Assembly: GCA_003241685.1 (NCBI GenBank) | Contig: QFPJ01000005.1 | Span: 1 to 64,000, forward strand | Source: Sphingopyxis macrogoltabida | GTDB taxonomy: Bacteria; Pseudomonadota; Alphaproteobacteria; Sphingomonadales; Sphingomonadaceae | Length of the DNA: 64,000 nt | Direction of reading: 5' to 3' | In this document: one piece after another, positions 45,357-60,300 of the stretch | Numbering within the stretch: position 1 is the stretch's first letter | Layout of the letters: every line of letters starts with the position of its first letter | Made by a program: the position numbers and the translations under genes | Notes under the pieces: model-generated | Databases searched by the model: none | What the model saw: only the letters and a program-made list of their open reading frames with translations | Told to the model about the DNA's origin: nothing

Positions 45357-48300
45357 ATTCGCCGGCACGGCCGGCGACCGCCTGTTCCTCGATTTCCTGA
45401 CCGCGGGCGCGACCGGCCAGTGGCGGCTGATCGACCCGAACGGCCGTCAGCTGTCCTATATCGGCAACGGAAACGATATGGGTCCGCTGACGCTGGAGCG
45501 AGACGGCACCTACACGCTGTTGGTGGAAGGCCGGATCGACAGCGTCGCGCCGTCGGTTCCGTTCCAGTTCCAGGTGTCGAAGCTGGTCGACAAGGCGGCC
45601 GACCTGGTGCTGGGCGCAACCTATTCGGCGACGCTCGACCAGCCGCAGCAGGCCAGCCTGCTGCGTTTCACGCTGACCGAGGAAACGCTGCTCTATGTCG
45701 ATGTCCTGACCAACGACAGCAATCTGGCGTGGGTCTTGACCGGGCCGCGGGGCGAGGTCGCCTCGCGCAACTTCCTCAACGCCGATTCCTCCTCGACCAG
45801 CAGCAATCCGGTGATGGCCGTGCCGCCGGGCGATTATGTGCTGCGCGTCGTCAACAACAGCACCGTGTCCCGCGACGTCGCGCTGCGTGTTCTCGACCTC
45901 GGCGCGGCGGCGGAGATCACGCCCGGCCTGCCGGTCACCGGAACGCTGAGCCCCGGTTCGGAAACCGAAGCCTATCGCTTCGACGCGGTGGCGGGGGAGC
46001 GTTATTATTTCGATCGCCAGGCGCTGTCGGGCGGGTCCGCCTATTGGCGCCTGATCGCGCCGAACGGGCGCCAGCTGTTCGGCCGGTCGTTCAGCGACGT
46101 CGACAGCTATGTGATGCCCGACACCGGCACCTATACGCTGCTGATCGAAGGCTGGGTCGGCGATGCCGGGTCGATCTACACCTATGGCTTCAACATCTTC
46201 GAAGACCCCGTCGTCGCGCCGATCCCGCTGCCGGGGATCGAGGTGCAGCCGGCACCCGACCTGATCCCGGCCAACCTGGCCGTGACCGCCGACGGGCCGG
46301 TCCGGTCGGGCGGGCAGGTCACCATATCGTGGGAAACGCGCAACGACGGCACGCTGCCCGCGACCGGCGGCTGGACCGATCGCGTCATCCTGCGCAATCT
46401 GGATACGGGCCAGATCATCGGCAATTTCCTGCTCGACGATATGGGCGGTGCGCTGGCGGCGGGCGACACGCGCCAGCGGCAGATGACCGTTTCGCTGCCC
46501 GCCGGCAACCCCGGCGTCGGCCGCATCTCCGTGACCGTCATCGCCGATGCGGCGAATGCCGTCGCAGAGGAGAATCCGGCCGGAACCGCCGAAACGAACA
46601 ATGAAGCGGCGATCGAGATTCAGTCGATCCTCGCCCCCTTCATCGACCTGGCGGTGTCGGGCATCGCGGCCGAACCCGCGGGCGGCTGGCGCCCCGACGA
46701 CACGGTCACGCTCAACTGGACGACGACGAACAACGGCAACCAGCCGACCCCGGCGGGCTTTTCCGAACGGATCGTCGTGCGCAACGCGACCAGCGGACAA
46801 CAGGTCCTGCTCGTCACGATTCCGGCCGATCCGCTGGCGGCGGGCGCGTCGCGGTCGAACAGCCGCGCCATCATCTGGCCCGCCGGGCTGGAGGCGCATG
46901 GCCAGTTCACGTTCACGGTGACGACCGACATTCTCGATCAGATCGCCGAGGCGAACGACGCCGGGACCGGCGAGACGAACAATGCGGCGGTCGCGACGGT
47001 CGTGTCGGCGCCCGACCTGATCGTCGGCAACTTCGCGATCGCGAACGCTTCGCCCCAGGCGGGCGACACCATCACGCTGACCTGGGACGAGGCCAATATC
47101 GGCAATGCCGCGACGCTGGCGGGATGGAACAATCGCGTTCTCGTCCAGAATCTGACCACGGGCCAGACGCTGCTCGATACCAGCGTGGCGTCGGCGACGC
47201 TGCTCGCCGCCGGGGCCGAACGCGCGCGCAGCTTCACCTTCAAATTGCCCGACGGCACCCAGTCGGTGGGCACGATCCGCGTCACCCTCTATGCCGACCA
47301 GAATGCGGGCGGCGGCGGCAATATGGTCCGCGAAGTCGCCGACGGCCGCAACGCCGAAGGGAATAATGTGGCGCAGGCGTCGGTCGTCGCGGCCGCGCGG
47401 CCCTATGCCGACCTGCGCGTCGGCGACGTGGCCGCGCCGGCGCAGGCCGCGGGCGGCGATACGATCCTGGTGTCGTGGCGCGTCGACAATGCCGGCGCGG
47501 ATGCCGATGGCGGCGGGGACTGGGTCGACCGCATCATCCTCAGCAGCGACGATATACTCGGCAATGGCGACGACGTCATTCTGGGCGAACGCCCCCGGAC
47601 CCTGCCGTTGGCGGCGGGGGGCACCTATGACGGCTCGCTGGCCGTCACCCTGCCCGATGAGGTCGGCGGGCTTTATCGCCTGTTCGTCGTGACCGACGCG
47701 GCGGGGGCGGTGCTCGAACCCGACACGCGCGGCGACAATGTCAGCGCGCCGGTCCAGATAGAATTGACGTCGGCGGCCCCCAATCTGGTGGCAGAGGCGG
47801 TATTCGGACCGTCGGGGACCGTCCTTGGCGGCGATCCCTTTGCCGTGTCCTGGCGCATTCGCAATACCGGCGATGCCGCCGCCGCGGGCGGACATGTCGA
47901 CCGGCTGCTGTTGTCGGCGGACGGCACCGCCGACGCGGGCGATCTGGTGCTGGCCGAAGTGGTGCGGGACGGCTCGCTGGCCGCCGGCGACAGCTATACG
48001 GTGACGATCGATGCCCGCGTCATGGACGGGCGGACAGGCGATTTCCGCCTGATCCTCGTCACCGACGCCGGTCAGAAGGTGTTTGAGAACTTCCTGGAAA
48101 GCGACAATGCGGCGGTGTCGCCGGTTGTGCGGTTCGCCGCGACGGCGGCGCCGAATCTGGTCGTCGAAAGCGTCGCGGTCCCGCCCGGCGCGGTGCCGGG
48201 CGAAACGATCGAGGTCGTCTATCTCGTCCGCAACACCGGCACCGCACCGGCAAGCGCGCCCTGGACCGACCGCATCTATATCGACGACGACGCCACGATT

Positions 48301-51300
48301 TCGGGCGCGGCGCTGCTGACGTCGGTGCCGCGCAATTTCGATCTGGCGCCGGGCGAAAGCTACGAAGTGCGGCGGACGGTGACCATTCCGTCCGGCTATA
48401 CCGACGGCGAATGGCGCATTTTCGTGCGCGCCGACGCGCTGTCGCAGGTGTTCGAGGGCGGGCTGGACGCCGACAATGACGGCACGTCCGGCGCGCTGAT
48501 GCTGACCCATCCCGATCTGGTGCCGGTGATGGTCCAGGGCACGAGCGATGGAACCGCCGAATCGAACGCGCCGATCGTGGTCCGCTGGCAGATCCGCAAC
48601 GACGGAACCGGCGCGACGCTGGGCGGCTGGACCGACACCGTCTGGCTGTCGCGCGATGGCGTCGTCGGCGCCGACGACATCAAGCTGGGCGAATTGCTGG
48701 CCGATGCCGCGCTGGCGGCCGGCGGCCTTTACGACGGCATGCTGACCGTCACCCTGCCGATCTTCGCCAGCGGCGAATATCAGCTGATCGTCCAGACCGA
48801 CAGCGGCGGCATCGTCGCCGAAACCGCGCCGGGAGAGGCGAATAATCTGGGGACGGTGGCGCTGACCGTCGGGCTGGCGGATTATGCCGATCTGGAGGTC
48901 GGCGACGTCACCGCGCCGGCGCGGACGATCGATGATCCGGCGCGCGTTCGCGTCGAATGGACCGTCACCAATGTCGGCACCGGCGAAGGCTTCACCAGCA
49001 GCTGGACCGACCGCGTCATCGTGTCGCGCGACGCCATCCTGGGCAACGGCGACGACATCGTGCTGGGCGAATATGTGCACAGCGGCGCGCTGGCGGTCGG
49101 GGAGGATTATCGCGGTGCGCTCGACCTCATCCTACCGCCGGGATTCTACGGCCGCTACACGCTGTTCGTTCAGTCGGATGCCAAGGGCGAGGTGTTCGAA
49201 AATGGCGCCGACGCCAATCGCGGCCTGCTCGCCGGCCATTTCGACGTGTCGCCGATCCCCTGGGCCGACCTCTATCTGATGTCGGTGGAAACCCAGGACG
49301 CCGCCGTATCGGGCGGCACCATCGACATCACCTGGCGCGTCGGCAATCAGGGCATCGGGCTGACCAACAGCGGCGAATGGTTCGACCAGCTGTTTCTGGA
49401 ACGGATCGACGGGACCGGCCGCATCAAGCTGGGCAACGTCAACCATCTGGGCTTTCTGGCGCCGGGCGACAGCTATGAACGCACCGCCAGTTTCCGCCTG
49501 CCCGACGGTCTGGAAGGCGATTATCGCATCGTCGTCGAAACGCCGGGTTCAACCAATCCGCGCGGCACGCCATATGAGTTCGTCTTTACGGCGAACAATG
49601 TCGGCCTGTCCGGCGCCGTGTCGGTCAGCCTGGCGCCGCCGCCCGATCTGGTGGTCGACCGCATCGCGCTGCCCCCCGCCGGGGTCGAGGGACAGATCAT
49701 CGACGTCGAATGGACGGTCCGCAACGACGGGCTTGCCGACGCCAACGGCACCTGGACCGACCGCGTCTATCTGCGCAAGGTCGGGGACAGCGGCGCCGGT
49801 ACGCTGATCGGCACCTACAGCTACACCGGGCCGCTGGAGGCCGGGAAGAGCTATACCCGCAAGGAAGAAATGCGCCTGCCGTCGAAGACGGTCGACAATT
49901 ACGAGCTGATCGTCGTCACCGATGCCGGCAATACGCTCTACGAGCATCAGCGCGAGGACAACAACCGGCTGGTCAGCAGCACGACGATATTGGTGTCGGC
50001 GCTGCCCCGGCCCGACCTGCGGGTCAGCGAGATCGTCGCACCGGACAGCGTGACCGCGGGCGCGACCGCGTCGATCGAGTTCAAGATCGTCAACCAGGGC
50101 CTCGTCGCCGCCAACGGGCAGTGGAACGACCAGGTCTGGCTGTCGCTCGACGACAAGATATCGTCCGACGACATCCTGATCTCCACCGTGCAGAATCCGG
50201 CCGCCCTGGGGTCGCTCGAGGAATATCTGTCGGCGTCGGGCACTTTCACCATACCCAAACGGTTCCGGGGCACCGTCTATATCCTCGTCGCGGCCGACAG
50301 CGGCAACGCGGTCGACGAATGGCCCAATGACACGGCACAGAGCAATGTGACCGCCCATGCGCTGTACGTCGATCCGATCCCCTTTGCCGATCTGGTGGTC
50401 GATAACGTCGTCGCGCCGGCCCAGGCGTTCGAGGGCAACAGCGTCACCGTGCGCTACAGCGTCACCAATCGCGGCGCGGGCGATACCGACCTTGGCCGCT
50501 GGACCGAGCAAATCTGGCTGACCCGCGACAAGAACCGCCCGCATCCGGGCCAGGGCGACATCCTGCTCACGACGCTGACCTATGACCGCGGCATTCTGGT
50601 TCAGGACGCGGGCTATGACCGGGAAGTCACCGTCACGCTTCCCGACGGGCTGGTGTCGGGCACCTATTACATCATGCCGTGGGTCGATCCCTATGGCACG
50701 CTGCTCGAAGATTCGCTCGTCACCAACGTCAATCCCGACGACCCGAACGAAATCAACAGCAGCAATTATCGCGCCCGCGCGATCGACATCGTCGGTGTCC
50801 CGCCGCAGACTTTCACGCGCGCGATCGCGGTCGATTCGGTCACCGCCGATCCTGTCGGCACCGGCGGCGAACCCTTTACCGTCAGCTGGACCGTGCGGTC
50901 GAACGGCAATGCGGCGGCGACCCAGTGGAACGACCGCGTCTATCTTTCCGACACGCCGCTGCTCGAAGATTCGACGCGGCGTTTCGACCTGGGCACCTTC
51001 GGCAATCTGCGCGCGCTCGATCCCGGCCAATCCTATACCAACAGCCAGACCTTCCAGCTCAATCCGGCGGCGGCGGGCCTGTATGTAATTGTCGTGTCGC
51101 AACTGGCGGGCGATCCCAACAACCTCGACAACAGCGGCTTTGCCGCGACCAGCGTCACCAACGCGCCGGCCGACCTGCGCGTGACCGGCGTGGTCCCGGC
51201 GGCGCCGGCCACCCCGGCCTTTTCGGGTGAACAGACCAGCGTCACCTATACGGTCGAAAATCGCGGCGGGCCGGTCTGGTCGGGCACCCGTTACTGGACC

Positions 51301-54300
51301 GACGAGGTCTGGATTTCCAAAGACCCCGTGTTCGACCCCGCACGCGCGCAAAAGGTCGGGTCCGTGGCGGTCACCAACGGACCGCTGGGCAGCGGCGAAA
51401 GCTACAGCCGCACCGTCGACTTCACGATGCCGCCGGGCGTCGACGGCGACTATTATGTCTATGTCGTCACCAATACGGCGGGCAACGCCCCGGTGCCGGC
51501 CGACATTGTGCGATCGGGCAGCAACAGCTCGCTTCTGAACAGCTTTGCCAAATATGCCTTCGAACTGCCGCAGGGCAATGTCGGCCAGGCCAGCTTCCCG
51601 GTCGTCTATGCCGAGCCCGATCTGCGCGTGAGCGAACTGATCGTCCCCGACACGCTGGCGGCGGGCAGCACGGTCGTCATCACCTTCAAGGTGACGAACG
51701 AAGGCAATCGGGCGACGCGCGACGACAACTGGATCGACCGCGTCTACCTGTCGCTCGATGCCTCGCTCGACGAAGGCGACTGGCTGATGTCGCGCGAAAG
51801 CGCGCCGGGCGTGATCGTCCGGGCCGAGAACCGCCATGTCGGCATATTGGGGGCCGGCGAATCCTATGAAGCGACCGTCACGGTCACTTTGCCCTTCGAA
51901 CTGGAAGGGCCGATGCATGTCATCGCGATGACTGATGCCGAACTCAATGAATCGGGCTATGCGGTCAGCACCCTGTCGCCGCGCCTGAACGGAATCCGCG
52001 GATCGCTGGCGGGCAAGGTCCGCGAATTCCAGGGCGAAGGCAACAACAGCACCGCACAGGCGGTGACGCTGACCCCCTATGCGCCCCCGAATCTTCAGGT
52101 CACCGCCCTGACGGCGCCCGAACGCGCCGTGCGCGGGCAGAGCTTCCGCGTCGAATATACGGTCAGCAACAATGGCGGCGCGACCCCCGCGTTGCAGGGG
52201 CAGTGGGACGATCTGGTCTATCTGTCGCGCGACCCGTTCCTCGACCTGACCGCCGACCGCTTCATCGGATCGGTGCGCCACACCGGCGGGCTGGCCGCCG
52301 GCGACAGCTATGACGTCGCGCTCGACCTGCTGCTCCCGGCGGATCTGGGGACAGAGGCCTATTATGTCTTCGTCGTGTCGGACCCGGCCCGTTACGACAG
52401 CACCGGACAGGTCTTTGAAGCCAATGAACGCGACAATGCGCGCGGCAGCAGCATCCCGATGGTCATCGAACTGCCGCCGCCGACCGATATTCAGGTGGTG
52501 GACATCATCGTCCCCGACGACAAGCGGCCGGGCGACGAGGTCACGATCAGCTGGACGGTCCGCAACACCAGCGACATTGTCGCCTCGGGACGCTGGACCG
52601 ACGCCGTCTATCTGTCGCGCGACGCGACCTGGGACGTGGAGGATCGGCTGCTGGGGCGTCAGGATTTCAGCGGAATCCTGAACCCCGACGGCAGCTATAC
52701 GCTCAGCCTGACGACCACGCTGCCGGGCGCGACGGCGGGCGATTACCGCGTGATCGTGCGCACCGACGTGCGCAACCAGCTGCACGAGGATGTCGGGGAG
52801 GGGAATAATACCACCGCCTCGCCGCAGGCGCTGTCCATCGCGGTCGACGAACTGACGCTCGGCATCCCGCTGACCGTCGATCTCGCTCCGGGGCAGGAGC
52901 GGCTGTACCGTATCGAGGTGCCGGCCGGTCAGACGCTGCGTTTCCGCATGGGCGCGAACGACGCGCGCAGCATCAACGAAATCTTCCTGCGGCACGACGC
53001 GGTTCCGACGTCGGCGGCGTTCGACGCGACCTACACCGGGCCGCTCGGGCAGGAACTGACCGCGATCGTTCCGGGGACCGAGCCCGGGGTCTATTATGTG
53101 CTCGTGCGCGGCTTCAGCGGGCCGTCGGCAGGATCGCCGGTCACGCTGGTCGCCGATCTGCTGCCGCTGGTGATCACCGATATCCAGACCGATCGCGGCG
53201 GCGATTCGCGGTACGTCACCACGACGATCAAGGGGGCGCAGTTCCACCCCAACGCCGTCGTCAAGGTGTCGCGTCCGAACATCGCCGAATATGCGCCGGT
53301 CGTCTGGAAGGTGGTCGATGCCTCGACGATCATCGCGACCTTCGATTTCACCGACGCGCCGCACGGCCTCTACGATATCAAGGTCATCAATCCCGACGGC
53401 AGCGAATCGACCGAACCCTATCGCTTCCTGATCGAACGCGGCATCCAGCCGGAGGTGGTGATCGGCGTCGGCGGCCCGCGCGTCATTCTGGCGGGCGATC
53501 AGGCGACCTACTCGGTCGCGCTGGAAAATCAGTCGAACCTCGACGCGCCCTATACCTATTTCCAGGTGGGCGTGCCCGAACTCGGCAACAACCAATATGT
53601 CTATGGCCTGCGGTTCCTGGATTTCTTCACCAATGTGCGCGGCGCGCCCGAAGGTGTGCTGACCGGAATCAACGCCATCGTTCCGTGGCTGAACCTCGAT
53701 TCCATCGTCAACACCAACGGCCAGCTGATCACCTCGGGCTTCCTTTATGACCAGCCGGCGGACGGCTTCACCGGCTTCACTTTCAACGTCCTGACCTATC
53801 CGGGCCTGAAAGCGATGGCGGACAGGTCGTTCGAGGCGTTCCGCGAACAGATGGCGGTGTCCTTCCCCGACCTCGACGATCTGCTGGCGGGCGGCGAGGG
53901 CAATCTCGACGCCTGGTGGGCCGCGGTGAAGGATCAGATCGCCGAGCAGTTGCCCGCCGCGCGCGGGGTGCTCGACCAGCTCGACTTCGTCGGCCTCTAT
54001 CAATCCAATGCCGCGACGCCGAGCCGCGACGAAATCCCCTTCATTCCCTTCCGTTTTCACATTCTGGCCAGCGCGACGACGATGACGCGCGACGAATTCG
54101 TCGCCTTCCAGTCGAACGAGGCACGCAAGCTGCGCGATGCGATCCTGCAATCCGACACGGCGCCTCCGGGACTGCTGGCGCTCGCGGCCAGCGAGGCGAG
54201 CTGGGTCGGACTCTATCTCGCCGCGCTGGAAGATGCGGGCCTGCTGCGCGCGGAAGGCGAAGCGCCGCCGATCCGCACCCAGGCGCATATCGTCAGCCTG

Positions 54301-57300
54301 ATGGCGACGCTGGCGTCGGGCATTCTCTATGGACCGGCGGGCAGCGAAATCCGTTCGAACGGCGATTATCTGGCCTTCTTCGAACAGGTGCGCGCGCTCT
54401 ATGGCCATCGGGAAGGCCAGATGGCCGACATCGAATATATGGACCCGCGCCAGAGCCCGCGGTACATCGGCGAGGTTCCGATTCCGGCGCTGCCCGACGC
54501 CGCCGACTATGACCTCGGCCTGACCAGCCCGACCTATTTCGAGGCGTTCAGCATCTTCGTGCCCTGGCTCGACTTCGCGCAGCGCGGGGCCGGCCTGCCC
54601 GCCGATTTCCAGATCAACGGCCCGGAGCCGGTGGGCGGAGACCCGCTGGCACAGCTCGATTTCTCGCGCTTTTTCGGCACCGGCGGCGCGGCGGGACGGC
54701 TGGCGTCGATCACCGGGCCGCAGACGATGGACACGTTCGGCTGGCTCCCGGCCGCGGCGGCGCTGCCCTATACGATCGGCTTCGAAAATTCGGCGGGATC
54801 GTCGCGCTATACGAACGAAATTCGCGTCGTCACCCAGCTCGACGCCGATCTGGACGCGCGCAGTTTCACCTTCGGCGATATCCGCATCGGCGACATCACG
54901 ATCGATGTTCCCGACGGGCGCAGCAGTTTCCAGGCCGAATATGATTTCGTGGCGACGCGCGGTTTCATCCTGCGCGTCAGCGCGGTGCTCGACCTGTTCC
55001 AGAACCCCGCGAGCGCCAGCTGGCTGATCCAGGCGATCGACCCCGTGACCGGCGAGGTGCTGCAGGACACGACGCGCGGACTTCTGGCGCCCAACAACGC
55101 GCTTGGCGCCGGGGCGGGCTTCGTCACCTATTCGGTGCGTCCGGGCGCCGATGTCGCGACCGGCGAATATATATCGGCTTCGGCGCGCGTGCTGATGGAC
55201 GGCTTTGCGCCGGAAGACACCAGCGTGCTCAGCCAGATGGTCGATGGCAGGGCGCCCGAAAGCCGGCTGACCGCGACGCGGATCGGCACGACCGACGATT
55301 ATCGCGTCGACTGGAATGTGCGCGACGACAATGGCGGGTCGGGTGTCCGCCATGTGACGCTGTATGTGGCCGAAAACGGCGGCGATTTCCGCATCTGGCA
55401 GCGGCGGCTCGAAAATGCGGCCGGCTCGCTGATGTTCGAGGGCGAAGCCGGCAAGACCTATGAATTCCTTGCCCTCGCCACCGACGTGGCGGGCAACCGC
55501 GAGGTGCCGAAACCCGGCGTCAACGCCGTGTCCGACGGGTCGGGCGTCAACCTGGGCGCGTTGCCCACCGTTCCCGGAACCACGCCGCCCAATTTCGGCC
55601 AGGCGCCCGAACCGTCGCCGCTGCCGTCAACCAATCCGCTGTTCAGCGAGGCGGAGACCAATGTTCCCGCCGCCGCGCCCCTGTCGGCGCCCAGCGAGTT
55701 CGACACGGTGCTCAGCCCCTTTATCGCGCGCGCCTTCGCCACCGGCATCGGCCAGAGCGACGGCGGCATCGGACCGATGGCGATCGTCGAAACCCCCGAT
55801 GGCGACATCCTGATTTCCGGCGGCGCCAACCGCGGCACGATCTGGAAGTTCGACGCGCGCGGGGGGACGGCCGGAACGCCGCTCGCCGAACTCGACGAGC
55901 CGGTGTTCAACATGGCCTTCGACGGCGAGGGGCGGCTGTGGGCGACGACGGGGGGCGGGGCGCTGCTCCGGCTCGACCCCGGCACCGGCGCGATCCTCGA
56001 CCGCTTCGGCGACGGCATCACCATTGCGTTGGCGGTGCACCCGGAAACGGGCCTGCTCTATGTGTCCACCAACAGCGGCATTTCGGTCTTCGACCCCGAC
56101 GAGGGCAGCTTCACCCAGTGGAGCCGCGACGAAAATCTGCGGGTCGGCAGCCTCGCCTTCGACGACGACGGCACCTTGTGGGCCGTGACCTGGCCCGACC
56201 GCAAGCAGGTGGTGCGCTTCACCGCGCAGGCGCGCGCCGAAACCGTGCTCAGCTTCACCGCGCCCGCCGACTCGATCAGCTTCGGCCGGGCGGGCACGCG
56301 GCTGGAAGGGCTGATGTTCGTGTCGCACACCGCGGGCGACGTGGCCGACACCGGCCTTGCCGCAGAGGGCAGCGAACTGACCATGGTCGACATGGCGACG
56401 CTGCGCCGCATCGCGGTCGCAGCCGGCGGCTCGCGCGGCGACGTCGTCCATGCGACCAGCGACGGGCGCCTGCTGATCAGCCAGAGCGGTCAGGTCGACG
56501 AGGTCGCCCCCGCGACCCTGCCCGTCGTCATCGCCACCAATCCGCCCGCGGGGTCCGACCTGGTGCTGCCGTCTCCCTTCCTGACCGTGACCTTCGATCA
56601 GGATATGTTCCTCGGCACCTCGGGCCAGGCCGGGTCGGTCACCAACGCCGACTATTACAGCCTGGTCGACGGCGGCGGGCGCGAACATGTGATCCGTTCG
56701 ATCACTTATGACGCCGCCACGCGCACGGCGGTAATCGGTGTCGGCACGTTGCTCGCCGGCGACTATAGTCTGACGATCGGGGCGGGCGTTACCGCCGCGA
56801 CCGGCCAGCGCATGGGCGTGAATTACCAGAGCAGCTTCCGGGCCTTCGACGATATTTCGATGCTGGTCGACATCGTGTTCGGCGACACGCGTCTGGACCG
56901 TCTGACCGGCACCATTTCCTACACCGTCACCATCACCAACAAGACCGACGGGCCGATCACGCTGCCGGCCTTGCTGACCATCGATCCGCTCGCCGGCTTT
57001 CCGGGCGTGCCCGCCGACGCCATGGGGCAGAGCGACGACGGCCGCTGGCTGATCGACCTGGCGGGATCGCTGCCGCCGGGCGGTGTGCTGGGCGCCGGGG
57101 AAAGTGCCAGCGCGCGCACGATTTCGATCCTGAATCCGGGCGACCGCCGGCTGGAGTTCGTCACCGGCGTCGTGGCCGGCACGCTCCCCAACACGGCGCC
57201 CGTCTTTACCAGCGAGGCCCCGATCGCCGCGAAGGTCGGGCAAGAATACCGCTATCAGGTCACGGCGATCGATGCCGAAGGGCAGGCGGTGGCGTTCGGC

Positions 57301-60300
57301 CTGCTCACCCGGCCGGAGGGGATGACGATCGATGCCGCCACCGGGCTGATCCGCTGGACCCCGCCCGCGGGCGCCGCGGCGCGCACCGCGGTCGTCGTCG
57401 AAGCTTTCGATTCGCGCGGCGCGGTGTCGCTTCAGCGCTTCGTGCTGGTCGTCGCGGACGGCAACAGCGCGCCCGCCTTCGTCAGCCCGCCGGTGCGTCT
57501 CGACGGCGCCGAGGGGCAGCTGTTCGAATTTCAGCTTGTCGCCTCCGACATCGATCTCGACCCGCTGACCTATTGGGTGGACGGGCTGCCCGCGGGGGCG
57601 GCGTTCGATCCGGCGACCCGCGTCTTCAGCTGGCTGGCCGACTATGAATCGGCGGGCACCTATGATGTCCGCTTCTTCGTGACCGACGGCGTCAACCGCG
57701 ACGAAACGGTCGTCCGGCTGGCCGTGGCCGACCGCAACCAGCCGCCGCGCGTCGTCCCGGTCAGCGACCGCAGCGCGCGCGAGGGCGATTTCATCCGGTT
57801 CCGCATCAACGCCGCCGCCGAAACCGATCGGCCGCTGACCTATTCCAGCACCTCGCTGCCCTTTGGCGCGACGCTCAATCCCGTTACCGGCGAATTCGAA
57901 TGGACGCCGTCCTATATCCAGAACGGCGAATATGACATCGGCTTCGAGGTCAGCGACGGCCAGACGACGGTCGCGTTCACGACCCGGATCACGGTGCTCA
58001 ACGCCAATGGCGCGCCCGTGTTCGACCAGCTCGACGGCTGGCAGGTGCTGGAGGGTCAGTTGCTGGCCTTCACCGCCTTCGCCTTCGACCCCGACAATCC
58101 CTATTACACGCCCGCGCTGCGCGACCCCGCGACCGGGCTGGCGGTCGCCGCGACCAACATCCCCCGGACGGTGTCGGTCGAACTGCTGTCCGACCTGCCG
58201 CCCGGCGCGGTCTTCGATCCCGAAACGATGGAGTTCCGCTGGACCCCCGACAATGCCCAGGCGGGCGCTTACGAACTGCGGTTCCGGGCGACCGACGTCG
58301 GCGACGGCGACGAACCGCCGCTCACCACAGAGATCGTGGTGCCGATTCAGGTGTTCAACCAGAACCGCCGGCCGGAAGTGCGCACGGTCGAAAATATCGC
58401 GCTGGCCAAGGACAGCGTGGTCGAAATTCCCGTGTCGGCGTTCGATCCCGACGGCAACCCGCTGACGCTGGGGATCATGAACGAAAGCCCGTTCCAGCCG
58501 GTGCCGTCGTTCATCACGCTGATCGACAACGGCGACGGAACCGGGGTGCTGCGGCTCGCGCCCGGCGCGAATCAGCGCGGCGACCATGTCGTCATCCTGA
58601 CCGCGATGGACGACGGCGACGGCACGGGAATGCCGCTGGCGTCGGGCTATGCCTTCGTCATCACCGTCACCAGTCCCAACGAAGCCCCGGTGCTGGGGCA
58701 TATCGGCAATTTCGTCGCTGTCGCGGGCCAGAAGCTGTCGGCGGTGATCGAGGTCGCCGACATGGATCAGGACGCGCTGAATTATCTGGTGGTCGGGCTT
58801 CCTGGCGCCACGGTGACGCCGACCGCCGTCTATGGCCGCGCGCTGCTCGAATGGACGCCGACGGCGGCGCAGATCGGCGCATATGATGCCAGCCTGGTCG
58901 TCATCGACAGCGGCAATGGCGTCACGCTGCCCGCCAGCGACGGCCAGAATTTCCGCGTCACCGTCCGCGCCGCCAACAATGCGCCGCAACTCGCGCCGGT
59001 CGGCGGCAAGGCGGTCGTCGAGGGACAGGAGCTGGCGTTCAGCCTGCGCGGCATCGATGCCGATGGCGATGACGTGACCTTCTCGATGGAAGGGGCGCCG
59101 GTTGGCGCGACGCTCGATCCGGTGACGGGCCTGTTCCGCTGGACGCCGGCGCTGAACCAGTCGGGATCCTATCAGGTCATGTTCGCGGCGACCGACGGCC
59201 ATTCGCGCAGCACCGAAACGGTCGTCATCAGCGTGGCCAATGCCAATCAGGCGCCGCAATTCCTGCCCATGTCGGTGCAACTGATGCGCGAAGGCGCGGC
59301 GTCGACCTTCACCGTCATCGCGACCGACGGCGATGGCGACCCGCTGTCGCTGTCGGTGGTCAGCGGGCTGCCCGAAGGCGCGCTGTTCGTGGCGGCGCGG
59401 GGGGAACTGCAATGGACGCCGGATTTCCAGCAGGCGGGCGATCACGTCATCCGCTTCGCCGCGACCGATCCGTCGGGCACCGTCGGCCTGATCGACGTGC
59501 TGGTCCGCGTCGCCAATGTGAACCGCGCGCCGGTCATCACCGAAGGCTATCGCAGCTTCCTGCTGGGTGAGGAAAAGCGTTTCGTCATCGCCGCCGGCGA
59601 CCCCGACAGCGACGACACGTTGACCTTCAGCGCCGAAAACCTGCCCGAAGGGGCGACGATCGACGCCGCGACGGGCGAATTCGTCTGGACGCCGGGACCG
59701 GGACAGGCGGGCGATTATGTCGTGACGCTGATCGTCGACGACGGCCGCGCCGTGACGCGGCGGTCGGTGGTGATGCGGGCGCTGCTCGAACCCGTCGCGC
59801 CGACGCTGCGCATCGTCGCCACGCCCAGCTTCCCGCCGACGCCGGGACAAAGCGTCCTGCTGCACCCGATCGCCGACAGCCTGGCGGACATCATCTCGCT
59901 GCGCCTGTGGGTCGATGGGCAGGAGATCGCGCTCGACGCCAATGGACGGGCGATGGTGACCGCCGGCGCCCCCGGCAAATATCTGGTCCGGGCGACCGTG
60001 GTCGATGCCGATGGCGGCACCACCACGGTCGATCAGTGGCTGAAGGTCCGCGACCCCGCCGACAAGATCGCGCCGGTCGTTTCCTTTGGCGAAGCGGTCG
60101 ATGGCATGGTCGTGCGCGATCTGCTGGCGGTGCAGGGTGCGATCGCCGACGCCAATCTGGACGATTGGACGCTGGAACTGGTCGCGGCCGACGGCAGCAC
60201 ACGCGAAATCGCGCGTGGCGACGCCATCGTCACGGGCGCACTGGCCATTCTCGACGGCCAGACGCTGGCCGATGGCTTCTATTCGTTGCGGCTCACCGGC

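Larger units (their letters stand above)
36040..46200 (+). repeat. About twelve PPC-like paired repeats, spanning the frameshift
   Basis: Each unit opens with a strand like FTFTLTEPRKLYFDSL and WTLTGP, continues with a LDLAAGDYRLVVDG-type strand and FRLLD, and often has a second half with YSFDAVAGERYFLD, WRLIGPDG and GTYTLLIEGR. Openings with F-D-S-L or similar lie near 36070, 36680, 37990, 38650, 39270, 39890, 41200, 42470, 43090, 44420, 45040 and 45650. The pattern resembles bacterial pre-peptidase C-terminal domains. The repeat is seen directly; the domain name is by resemblance. Confidence 0.8.
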
